The notes: generated from the letters alone by a model not told the origin. 12,514 bases of DNA from Rhodopirellula sp. (GCA_003513555.1 DOPG01000265.1:1-12514), one strand, 5' to 3'. Positions 1 through 5,626 are shown, counted from the stretch's first letter. Numbers and translations are program-made.

Positions 1-2113
1 TGGTTTCTCTGCGGATCACCATCAGGGTACTGACGCATTGGGCACAAAGTGCGAAAAACACCATCACAGAAAGGGCGACGGGGACGGAGTAGACGGGGGT
101 TCCATCGTCATAGGTCGAGGCTTGGAGCGCCCCAACCAGTCCCGCTTCTTCGGCGTCACCGCCCAGGCTGTAGATCGTGCCGAGTGTTGCAATGATCACT
201 TCGCGTGCAGGAAAACTAGCCAAAACACCAACTCCGATTTTCCAATCCCATCCCAGCGGTCGTACGATTGGCTCAATCAGGTGCCCCGTACGACCCAGCA
301 GGCTGTTTTCCAGCAAACGGCTACTCTCTGCGTTCAGGTCAGCGATGAGAGCCTGCCTCGCTTCTGAGGGTTCTTGCAGTGCATCCAACTCAGCTTCCAT
401 GCGGTATTGGTTCGTGTGATCACCGGGCCAAAAACCAGCGAACCAAATCAAGATGGAAGCAGCGAAAATCAGAGTGCCTGCTCGGATCACAAACGCTTTA
501 CTGGCTGCCCACACACGTGACAGAACGACTTTAGCCGATGGAATCTTGTATTCGGGCAATTCCAGTACGAACGGTGCAACTTCACCCCGCAATAGTGTCT
601 TCTTCAGAATCCATGCGACCGGGATGGCGGCAACTACCCCAACCAGATACATCGACATCAATACCATTGCTGGAAGAGATAGCCAGCCCGCTAAATAAGT
701 AGTACTTGGGATGAATGCTGCAATCAAAAGCAGGTACACAGGTAGTCTTGCGCTGCAACTCATCAATGGAGCCACCATGATGGTTGCAAATCTGTCTCGG
801 CGGTTTTCAATCACCCGGGCCGCCATCACGCCCGGGACTGCACAGGCGAATGAGCTCATCATAGGCAGGAATGATTTACCGCTGAGGCCGAACGTTGTCA
901 TGATGCGATCGACAAGAAACGCGGCACGGGCCATGTAGCCACAGTCTTCCAGCAAAGCAAGAAAGAGAAACAACAAAGCGATTTGAGGCAGGAAGATCAG
1001 TACTCCGCCCACGCCAGCAATAATCCCATCTGTAATCAGACTGCGCAGCCTGCCTGGTTCCATCACGCTGCAAACAGCATCTGATAGACCAGAAGTTCCT
1101 GCGTCAATCAAGTCCATCGGCAAGGCAGCGAAAGTGTAGATCGATTGAAAAATCAAAAACATTGTGAACACGAAACAAACCAAGCCCAGCACGCGGTGAG
1201 TTAAGATCGCATCCAAGCGTTCAGTAACTCTGGATGAGGGGCGTGAGTCGTTCTTGAATACGGATTTCAGTTTGGCTTTGGCCCATGCGTAACGGGCATT
1301 GCACTCAATATCGATCGGATCGCCGAGGGTTTGCGTGAGCTCTTCGCGAATTGTTTCCAGCGCTTGTGCCGCAGCAGGTCCGAATTTCGAGATCACTTGG
1401 GCCTCTGGCTCTCCACCTCGATCCAGGACCATCCGCTCTAAAAGATAGTCATCTGCGACGACTGCATTCCTTTCATTGGCGATTGCATGAAGTGAATCGC
1501 GAAAACGCTCGACCGATGTATAGAATTCGGCTGGCAAAATGCGGCTGCGTTCGGGCTGTGCAGCAGGGGCGGTGAGTTGCTGGCCGATCGTTTGTTTTAG
1601 CTCATCGATGCCAGTGTGTTTAGCTGCCGAGGTGGCCAACACTGGCACGCCTAGTTGTTCCGACAGACGTTTCACATCAATTTGGATGCCGCGTGACTCA
1701 GCAACGTCGATCATGTTCAAGGCGATGACGACCGGCTTGCCTAGTTCAAGCAGTTGACTGACGAGAAACAGGTTACGTTGTAGCAGTAACGCGTTGACAA
1801 CGCATACGATCAGATTCACACCGCCAGAAGGTGTGATGTTGTCCGTCAGAACTTCCACCGCGACCAGTTCGTCAGGGGAACGAGGCGCCAGTGAGTAGGT
1901 GCCAGGCAAATCAACCAGCGTGATCTTGCCTGTTTCAAGTTCACATAGACCGGTTTTCTTCTCGATCGTCACACCGGGATAATTGCCCGTCCGCACATTC
2001 ATGCCAGCCAAGGCGTTGAATAAGGTGCTCTTTCCTGTATTCGGATTGCCAACCAAGGCGACGCGGGGTTGTGCAGAGACTTCGGCCTCGCCGACGTTGG
2101 GAGCAGATGCCAT
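1..2113 (-). CDS. feoB: Ferrous iron transport protein B (FeoB), 3'-truncated by window edge
   Basis: FeoB is the inner-membrane Fe2+ transporter with a cytosolic GTPase domain. I read 704 uninterrupted codons and the frame leaves the window without a stop. Visible motifs: G1 GNPNTGKST at residues 22-30, G3 DLPG at 68-71, and G4 NMID at 133-136. Membrane segments begin near residue 303. The paired Gate motifs are SFACAVPGVMAAR at 421-433 and SCSARLP at 452-458, matching the family's cysteine-containing signatures. The visible end, with CAQC and VIRRE, resembles the usual C-terminal region, so only some tens of residues should be missing. The start is ATG at 2113, because the codon directly upstream is an in-frame TAA. 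No clear Shine-Dalgarno site precedes it. It lies 120 bp downstream of feoA on the same strand, so co-transcription is likely. The identification rests on family motifs and is very secure. Confidence 0.97.
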   Translation of the reverse strand, partial: MASAPNVGEAEVSAQPRVALVGNPNTGKSTLFNALAGMNVRTGNYPGVTIEKKTGLCELETGKITLVDLPGTYSLAPRSPDELVAVEVLTDNITPSGGVNLIVCVVNALLLQRNLFLVSQLLELGKPVVIALNMIDVAESRGIQIDVKRLSEQLGVPVLATSAAKHTGIDELKQTIGQQLTAPAAQPERSRILPAEFYTSVERFRDSLHAIANERNAVVADDYLLERMVLDRGGEPEAQVISKFGPAAAQALETIREELTQTLGDPIDIECNARYAWAKAKLKSVFKNDSRPSSRVTERLDAILTHRVLGLVCFVFTMFLIFQSIYTFAALPMDLIDAGTSGLSDAVCSVMEPGRLRSLITDGIIAGVGGVLIFLPQIALLFLFLALLEDCGYMARAAFLVDRIMTTFGLSGKSFLPMMSSFACAVPGVMAARVIENRRDRFATIMVAPLMSCSARLPVYLLLIAAFIPSTTYLAGWLSLPAMVLMSMYLVGVVAAIPVAWILKKTLLRGEVAPFVLELPEYKIPSAKVVLSRVWAASKAFVIRAGTLIFAASILIWFAGFWPGDHTNQYRMEAELDALQEPSEARQALIADLNAESSRLLENSLLGRTGHLIEPIVRPLGWDWKIGVGVLASFPAREVIIATLGTIYSLGGDAEEAGLVGALQASTYDDGTPVYSVPVALSVMVFFALCAQCVSTLMVIRRET

Positions 2114-2233
2114 GTTAGTGGGGCTTTGTGGTGGACGCCCGTGTGTTTGGTCCACGGTGTTGGAAGGGGGCCGAGCGGAGCGTCTTGGGGTCGGCGGAGG
2201 CCGAATCACGGAGCGATCACTATTAGGGACGGG
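2114..2233 (-). other. feoA-feoB intergenic spacer with inverted repeat
   Basis: This 120-bp spacer has no convincing gene. It contains a perfect 6-bp inverted repeat, GTGGAC (2131-2136) and GTCCAC (2150-2155), with a 13-nt loop. In the transcript the hairpin would lie about 18 nt before the feoB start codon. It could affect feoB translation or mRNA processing. No U-tract follows, so it is unlikely to be a terminator. Confidence 0.35.
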
Positions 2234-2467
2234 TCAGCCGATCGGTTCGACGTATACACGGCGAGCTTCGCCGCAGCGCACCGCAATACGGCTCCCGTGC
2301 ACCGAACACTTTAATGGATCCCCAAGAGGTGCTGGGCGTACGAAATGCACCAGCTCACCGGGAACAAAGCCCATTTCGCGCAAACGTGAAGCGATTCCGT
2401 CGGCACCCGCGATGCGGATGATGTTAGCTCGCTGCCCAGGCTTGAGTTGGTCGAGTGTGGTGTCCAT
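2234..2467 (-). CDS. feoA: FeoA-family protein (SH3-like, ferrous iron transport accessory)
   Basis: This 77-residue protein matches the usual FeoA length of about 75-80. FeoA proteins are small cytosolic SH3-like partners thought to modulate FeoB. The order of elements is typical: a Leu-Lys-Pro-Gly turn near residues 7-10, the RLREMGFVPGE segment in the middle, a PLGDP turn, and a strand with RIAVRCGEARRVYVEP at the end. The frame stays open upstream to 2581, but I chose ATG 2467. It gives the family length, has an AGGA-type Shine-Dalgarno sequence a few bases upstream, and lies downstream of a good promoter (-35 TTGACA, -10 GATCAT) that sits inside the longer frame. It is the first gene of the feoA-feoB unit. 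A 15-bp palindrome between the promoter and the start suggests metal-responsive control, which is inference. Confidence 0.88.
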   Translation of the reverse strand: MDTTLDQLKPGQRANIIRIAGADGIASRLREMGFVPGELVHFVRPAPLGDPLKCSVHGSRIAVRCGEARRVYVEPIG

Positions 2468-2481
2468 CTGTTCCTGCTTAA

Positions 2482-2496
2482 TGAGAACCGATCTCA
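2482..2496. promoter_or_regulatory. 15-bp palindrome, candidate metalloregulator operator
   Basis: TGAGAAC, one base, then GATCTCA: two 7-bp half sites with 6 of 7 complementary positions around a single central base. The 7-1-7 geometry is that of Fur-family boxes, although the half sites match TGATAAT only partly. It lies just downstream of the predicted transcription start of feoA, where a repressor would block transcription. An iron regulator is inferred from position and symmetry only. Confidence 0.35.
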
Positions 2497-2504
2497 GTAG
2501 GTTT

Positions 2505-2533
2505 ATGATCATTGATTTCCCCTGCCTTGTCAA
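2505..2533 (-). promoter_or_regulatory. Predicted sigma70-type promoter of feoA-feoB
   Basis: On the minus strand a perfect TTGACA (2533-2528) is followed after 17 bp by GATCAT (2510-2505), 4 of 6 matches to TATAAT. Transcription would start near 2498, leaving a leader of about 30 nt to ATG 2467. The -10 overlaps an 8-bp perfect palindrome, ATGATCAT (2505-2512). Assignment is by consensus only. Confidence 0.5.
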
Positions 2534-2704
2534 GGGTTCGGCGTGCCGGATTGGTACATTCATGCTGATAGAGGATTGCACCTATATTTTTGCGGATAGC
2601 CGCTTGTCCCTTCTATTATTTGGGGTGATCAGGGAAATAGGGGTTTTGCGCGGGCTTAGAGGGTGCAGATGAGGTTTTGCCCCCGTTTCTACTTCCGAGT
2701 GCCT

Positions 2705-2732
2705 TTGACGAAGTGAGGAATCATAATAGAAT
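2705..2732 (+). promoter_or_regulatory. Predicted sigma70-type promoter of the tatA pair
   Basis: TTGACG (2705-2710, 5 of 6 to consensus) is followed by a 16-bp spacer and TAGAAT (2727-2732, 5 of 6). Transcription would begin near 2739, giving a leader of about 145 nt before the tatA start at 2884. This is the best plus-strand promoter match between feoA and tatA. Confidence 0.5.
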
Positions 2733-2768
2733 GGGAGGAGTCGAGTCTTAGTGCTCGTCCCACATCCC

Positions 2769-2865
2769 CCGACACGTCGGTCCAGGAGGTGTTCGCCCCA
2801 AGGTCACTTGGGCGATCGACCTACCCGCTTTCGCCGGTCAGCGTTGGGGTTCTCCTACTAGAACC
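2769..2865 (+). other. Structured 5' leader of tatA: three hairpins
   Basis: Three stem-loops lie between the predicted promoter and tatA. The first is CCGA/TCGG with a 4-nt loop (2769-2780). The second is CGCCCCAAG against CTTGGGCG with a GTCA loop and one bulged C (2794-2814). The third is GGTTCT/AGAACC with a 6-nt loop (2848-2865), followed by TCTTT, ending 18 nt before the ATG. They could be mRNA-stabilising or attenuating structures. I recognise no known riboswitch class. Confidence 0.35.
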
Positions 2866-2883
2866 TCTTTGCGAGAGTGAACC

Positions 2884-3093
2884 ATGATCATGAACAGCCT
2901 GTTTTTGGGCTTTGGCGCACCAGGGCCGCTAGAGCTGGCAATCATCGCCGGCATCATCTTGCTGCTGTTTGGTGGCTCAAAGTTGCCCAGCCTGATGCGC
3001 AACCTCGGTCGCAGTACCAACGAATTCAAACGGGGTATGTCCGAGACCGTTGAACAAGAAGACCAGCCAGCTTCCTCTGACGAGTCAAATTAG
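2884..3093 (+). CDS. tatA: Twin-arginine translocase subunit TatA
   Basis: TatA proteins oligomerise in the cytoplasmic membrane and form the pathway by which the Tat system exports folded proteins. This 69-residue protein has the expected layout. A short N-terminus leads into a hydrophobic helix at about residues 16-29, which includes GPLELAIIAGIILLLFGGSK. The FG-containing hinge FGGSKLP is at 29-35. An amphipathic helix follows (LMRNLGRSTNEFKRG), then a short acidic tail. E17 lies near the start of the helix. ATG 2884 is taken as the start; ATG 2890 is possible. The Shine-Dalgarno signal is weak (GAGAG). The stop is 2 bp before a second TatA-like gene, so the two are almost certainly co-transcribed. 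No tatC is present in the window. Family assignment is secure. Confidence 0.92.
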   Translation: MIMNSLFLGFGAPGPLELAIIAGIILLLFGGSKLPSLMRNLGRSTNEFKRGMSETVEQEDQPASSDESN

Positions 3094-3095
3094 CG

Positions 3096-3368
3096 ATGTT
3101 TGGGCTTGGTCCCTTTGAGATGGTGGTGATCGGTGTGATTGCGGTTCTCCTCTTCGGCAGCAACCTTCCCGAGGTAGCGCGCAAGTTTGGGGGAAGTTAT
3201 CGCGAATTCCGTAGAGGCCTCAACGACGTGCAGCAGCAATTCAAAACTGCTGAGCGTGAAGCCAAAAACACGTTCCTTGGTGATGATTCCGCGTCTTCGG
3301 CCATTAGTGAGGATGCCGAAGACGAACCCTCGGAGCCTGCGGCTCCCAAATTCAAACCACCGTCCTGA
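3096..3368 (+). CDS. Second TatA-family protein (TatA/TatB-like)
   Basis: This 90-residue Tat component starts MFGLGPFE, followed by a transmembrane helix at about residues 8-19 and the hinge FGSNLPE at 20-26. A long charged amphipathic helix (KFGGSYREFRRGLNDVQQQ and on) and an acidic, proline-rich tail complete it. The FG hinge is TatA-like, as classical TatB tends to have GP there. Glu8 and the longer amphipathic region recall TatB. The sequence therefore cannot be assigned to one class with confidence; a division of labour with the upstream TatA is inference. The ATG comes 2 bp after the tatA stop with only a weak Shine-Dalgarno, which suggests translational coupling. Two inverted repeats follow the stop codon immediately. 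Confidence 0.88.
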   Translation: MFGLGPFEMVVIGVIAVLLFGSNLPEVARKFGGSYREFRRGLNDVQQQFKTAEREAKNTFLGDDSASSAISEDAEDEPSEPAAPKFKPPS

Positions 3369-3371
3369 CTT

Positions 3372-3386
3372 GAACAGTACCTGTTC
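3372..3386. repeat. Short perfect inverted repeat after tatA pair
   Basis: GAACAG, TAC, CTGTTC: 6-bp perfect arms around 3 nt, starting 4 nt after the stop codon of the second Tat gene. It may form a transcript-end hairpin, but no U-run follows, so intrinsic termination is not shown. Confidence 0.5.
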
Positions 3387-3394
3387 GCGGTGCA

Positions 3395-3420
3395 CCCCGT
3401 TTCCGCTAGCCGGAGCGGGG
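3395..3420 (+). terminator. Possible terminator-like hairpin downstream of the Tat pair
   Basis: The outer stem is CCCCG (3395-3399) with CGGGG (3416-3420) and the inner stem is TCCG with CGGA, separated by a small asymmetric internal loop and closed by CTAGC. It is GC-rich and well placed 27 nt after the stop codon. It lacks a U-tract, so at best it is a weak or Rho-assisted terminator, or a mRNA 3'-end stabiliser. It competes with the larger inverted repeat that starts at 3411. Confidence 0.3.
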
Positions 3421-3524
3421 GCGATGGTTGGCTGAGGCGAACCGGCCGCCGCGTGGATGCTCTAGCGAACGCTCGCAAAACCCACAAGTTTTGGTTCGTC
3501 TCAACCAGCCTTGTGCGCGCTCCG
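3411..3524. repeat. 114-bp imperfect inverted repeat (structured element)
   Basis: Left arm parts 3411-3417 (CGGAGCG) and 3426-3444 pair with right arm parts 3518-3524 (CGCTCCG) and 3492-3510. In the 19-position inner stem the plus-strand RNA has 15 Watson-Crick pairs, 3 G-U pairs and one C-A mismatch. The outer stem has 7 perfect pairs. The spacers between stem parts are 8 and 7 nt and the central loop is 47 nt. The mismatches at DNA level become wobble pairs only in plus-strand RNA. It may be a small structured RNA or a decayed REP- or MITE-like element. Confidence 0.55.
3453..3485. repeat. Hairpin repeat motif, copy A
   Basis: It opens with GTGG, continues with ATGC, TAGCG and AACGC in order, and closes with CCCAC. 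The same ordered blocks occur at 3615-3639. The GTGG and CCAC ends are complementary. It lies in the loop of the 114-bp inverted repeat. The 8 extra bases before CCCAC make this copy longer than copy B. Confidence 0.4.
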
Positions 3525-3614
3525 CGTGGCGCTAACGCACTATTTCCACGTGGGTTGGCCTTGTTCCTGCTATTACACAGAGTTGATGCTCGGCGTACAT
3601 GAGGTTTTCGTTCA

Positions 3615-3639
3615 GTGGGGATGCTAGCGTAACGCCCAC
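3615..3639. repeat. Hairpin repeat motif, copy B
   Basis: GTGGG at 3615-3619 pairs with CCCAC at 3635-3639, enclosing ATGC, TAGCG and AACG blocks in the same order as copy A. A related shorter sequence, GTGGCGCTAACGCAC, is at 3526-3540. The set looks like extragenic palindromic repeats, which is inference from three related copies in one gap. Confidence 0.4.
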
Positions 3640-3866
3640 AGTGTGAATTTGTTACGACTGTCTGTCGATTTCATGCGCAGATGAAGGGTTCTGACGTTTG
3701 CATGCGATCAGTGGTGTCAGTGCGCGTGGGCCATTGGAAACGAGATCTTCGTTCAATGAGTTTACAAAGCACGTGGTATCAGCGCAGCAAGCAACAGCTA
3801 AAACAGCAGCAGGGATTGAAAAACAAATCGAAATTGCCCTTTGCCCGTTCACTGTCCTTGATACGT

Positions 3867-4061
3867 TCACTCGGCCTGGATGGGTAGCTCGGTCACGGGG
3901 TACTCTTTGAGTATCACTTCACCGGTAGGTTCATTGCAACCAAAGGATGCATCACAGGGAGCTGCTGAGCAGCCAGCATTGATAGCCGGTCGGAAGATGT
4001 TGCGGGCACTTGAACCGCAGCCAGCAACAACAATTACAATCAGGGGAAGCAGTTTGCGCAC
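3867..4061 (-). CDS. Small cysteine-containing lipoprotein, function unknown
   Basis: This is a 64-residue predicted lipoprotein. A short positively charged start (MRKLL) leads into the hydrophobic stretch PLIVIVVAGC. The lipobox VAGC at residues 12-15 would make Cys15 the lipidated N-terminus of a mature protein of about 50 residues. The mature part holds three further cysteines at 31, 36 and 42 (spacing C-x4-C-x5-C) and ends in a proline- and glutamate-rich tail. I recognise no family. The start is GTG at 4061, chosen because GGAGGAG lies 5 nt upstream, the clearest Shine-Dalgarno site in the window. It is a single gene, convergent with the Tat genes and 649 bp from UbiA. The cysteines could form a disulfide or bind metal or a heme-like group, but this is not shown. 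Confidence 0.75.
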   Translation of the reverse strand: MRKLLPLIVIVVAGCGSSARNIFRPAINAGCSAAPCDASFGCNEPTGEVILKEYPVTELPIQAE

Positions 4062-4710
4062 GGATTCTCCTCCGTAGATGATGAAACATCCGTGCTCATG
4101 AATGTGAGTCCAGCCTTGGAATGATTCTTATCGGTAGGGCTGTGAATAGAATTCTCAAAAAATGCTAGATGAACGATCAGACAAGCCATTTGGATTAAAC
4201 ACTTTATGTTGATGGAGACGGTCGTTCTAAGTGCAGGTATCCTTTTGACTATGTGCTTTGCTTCCTGCACGATCCAATACTAGCCGACCACGTGTCTCGT
4301 CCGGTTCTTGTTTAGAATAGGTCTGTTATCCGGTTTGGTGGAGGCGCAGGTTAAGGCGTGCAGCTTGATTTCGAAGTGTTCCGCGACAACAGATAACACC
4401 CCTGCGATTTGGACGTTGGGTAAAATTTGCTAAGCAAATGCTTTGCGTGATTGACAGGATGACTGGAGAGAATGGTTGACTGTCGGGTTAATGGCATCGG
4501 TCCGGGCTCGTTTCCCGTTCTCTGACCGCTGGGTGTTACTCACTGTGTTTTACAATGATCGGTGATCTTCCGCGTTCCATGGCGCGCAGTAGAGCAGCTT
4601 GGATGCCATCTGGCAGGATCGGCGGCCTGATTGAGTTGCATGGTGGTTCTTGCGGAAGTTGAATACTCGTGTTCGAGCATGCTTTTCAGCGCCAGTCGCA
4701 GTTGGCAACG
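4062..4710. other. Long intergenic region between UbiA gene and lipoprotein gene
   Basis: This 649-bp stretch has no convincing gene. It holds a perfect 7-bp inverted repeat, GTGCAGG (4231-4237) and CCTGCAC (4264-4270), and an ATTTGC/GCAAAT palindrome at 4425-4439. On the minus strand an open stretch ends at a TAA at 4536 and reads plausibly as protein but has no usable start. Leader and promoter of the lipoprotein gene must lie in the lower part, yet I could not pick a convincing -35/-10 pair. No tRNA fold was seen. Confidence 0.5.
4231..4270. repeat. Inverted repeat in intergenic region
   Basis: The arms GTGCAGG (4231-4237) and CCTGCAC (4264-4270) are perfectly complementary and separated by 26 nt. 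It lies 170-209 nt upstream of the lipoprotein start and could be a leader hairpin or a protein-binding site. A chance occurrence is not excluded. Confidence 0.3.
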
Positions 4711-5568
4711 TCAACCTGTAACAAACATCCCGTAACGCCAAACGAAGTGTACCGAGACGATCACGACTACGTTCCATGCGATGAAAAAAGAGGTGGTAAA
4801 CCAGACGGGGTAGCGTCGTGGGCCGAAGCACATATCAAGGAAAAAAAATATGGTCCCAAACGTCATGAATATGGCCACCACAGGAACCTGAAAATAACGG
4901 TATGCGATCAAGCTCAGCGTCACCATGATGGTGACTAGCAGCAGTTTTGAGGGAACAACTCCGAGGACAACAGCTGTAGACTTGCGCCCTGCTTTCTCGT
5001 CTTCATCGATGTCCATGAGTTGCCCAAACAGGTGACTTTGCATTGCAAAAATTGCTCCAAATACCATCGCGGGTGCATTAAGTTGCGGCAGGTCGCATAG
5101 CCAACTGGCCAAAATAAAAATGAGCACGTAACCGACTTGGTTCAACAGGTCGAGGATGGGCAGGCGTTTGAAACCCAGCGTGTTGTAGCAAGTGTTGACA
5201 ATAACAAGCGCCACGAACCATCCGAGAATCTTGGGGCCTGCGACGCATGTGAAGATGACCAGAAAAGGCACCTGGGTTGCTAAGATGATCCTTGGAAGGT
5301 GCTTTCGTAGGGTCGCGTTTGGTATTGCTCCGAACAGCCAGCTGTCTTTTCTGGGATTAACTCTGTCTGTTTCATTGTCGCCCAGATCATTCCAGCCGTA
5401 GGTTAGTAGACCGAGCGGGAAACAGACGTAAACAGCGCCCAGCCAGAATGGAACCGATGAAAACATGTCGCGTCCTGCGAAAGGGATCAGGTAAAACCAC
5501 AGGTGGGTTGGCCAAAAACCCGGTCTTGCGGTTTTGATGACGTCAGCGAGGGTGTATTGCTGCTGCAT
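4711..5568 (-). CDS. UbiA-family membrane prenyltransferase
   Basis: UbiA enzymes are polytopic membrane proteins that move a prenyl chain from a diphosphate donor to an acceptor such as a quinone precursor, porphyrin or carotenoid. This 285-residue protein has the two Asp-rich Mg-diphosphate motifs: NDLGDNETD at 60-68 with RVNPRKD after it, and DIDEDEKAGRKST at 186-198. Several long hydrophobic segments fit the usual eight- to nine-helix fold. The ND..D..TD..NPRK pattern recalls carotenoid elongases (CrtEb/LbtA) and chlorophyll-synthase-like members, but the acceptor cannot be told from motifs. ATG 5568 is taken as the start; a TTG at 5607 would add 13 residues. Neither has a clear Shine-Dalgarno. 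It begins 58 bp after the DUF1501 stop with no terminator between, so it is probably the last gene of that operon. Confidence 0.93.
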   Translation of the reverse strand: MQQQYTLADVIKTARPGFWPTHLWFYLIPFAGRDMFSSVPFWLGAVYVCFPLGLLTYGWNDLGDNETDRVNPRKDSWLFGAIPNATLRKHLPRIILATQVPFLVIFTCVAGPKILGWFVALVIVNTCYNTLGFKRLPILDLLNQVGYVLIFILASWLCDLPQLNAPAMVFGAIFAMQSHLFGQLMDIDEDEKAGRKSTAVVLGVVPSKLLLVTIMVTLSLIAYRYFQVPVVAIFMTFGTIFFFLDMCFGPRRYPVWFTTSFFIAWNVVVIVSVHFVWRYGMFVTG

Positions 5569-5626
5569 CGTTGGTTTCTGGCTAAGGTCTGGCTGGTTGC
5601 TTCGCAAAGATTTGAAGAGACCGGTG

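Larger units (their letters stand above)
2468..2883. other. Divergent intergenic region between feoA and tatA
   Basis: This 416-bp region holds the feoA promoter and operator (2482-2533) and a direct repeat of GGTTTTGC at 2642-2649 and 2673-2680, 31 bp apart. It also holds the plus-strand promoter at 2705-2732 and a hairpin-rich leader from about 2739 to 2883. I see no further gene in it. The open frame that extends feoA upstream to 2581 is treated as non-coding. Confidence 0.6.
3369..3866. other. Convergent intergenic region dense in inverted repeats
   Basis: This 498-bp stretch lies between the plus-strand Tat genes and the minus-strand lipoprotein gene. It contains the hairpins at 3372-3386 and 3395-3420, a 114-bp imperfect inverted repeat at 3411-3524, and a repeated hairpin motif at 3453-3485 and 3615-3639. 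I find no convincing gene. A 72-codon frame on the minus strand (3652-3870) overlaps the end of the lipoprotein gene but has no recognisable family. Confidence 0.6.

Noticed and set aside
2468..2581. N-terminal extension of FeoA to 2581
   Set aside because: It would make FeoA 115 residues, unlike the family, and the predicted promoter and operator lie inside it.
1983..2672. 229-codon open frame on the plus strand
   Set aside because: It lies antisense to feoB, the spacer and feoA, has no recognisable family or signal, and the minus-strand genes are certain.
3372..3386. Resemblance to a LexA box (GAAC, 7 nt, GTTC)
   Set aside because: It lies at the end of a convergent transcript, not at a promoter, and the spacing does not fit the Bacillus-type box; a hairpin is the simpler reading.
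3698..3910. 70-codon plus-strand frame with a protein-like middle part
   Set aside because: No Shine-Dalgarno or family match, and it runs into the antisense of the lipoprotein gene, which has much stronger support.
4040..4270. 76-codon minus-strand frame over the lipoprotein start
   Set aside because: It covers the strong Shine-Dalgarno and the start of the lipoprotein gene in another frame and has no recognisable features.
4451..4481. TTGACA and TTGACT on the plus strand as promoters of a small RNA
   Set aside because: No acceptable -10 sequence at 15-19 bp from either hexamer.
4536..4713. Frameshift in the UbiA C-terminus that would join the open stretch ending at 4536
   Set aside because: UbiA already has normal length and both motifs, and an in-frame TGA separates the stretch from UbiA.
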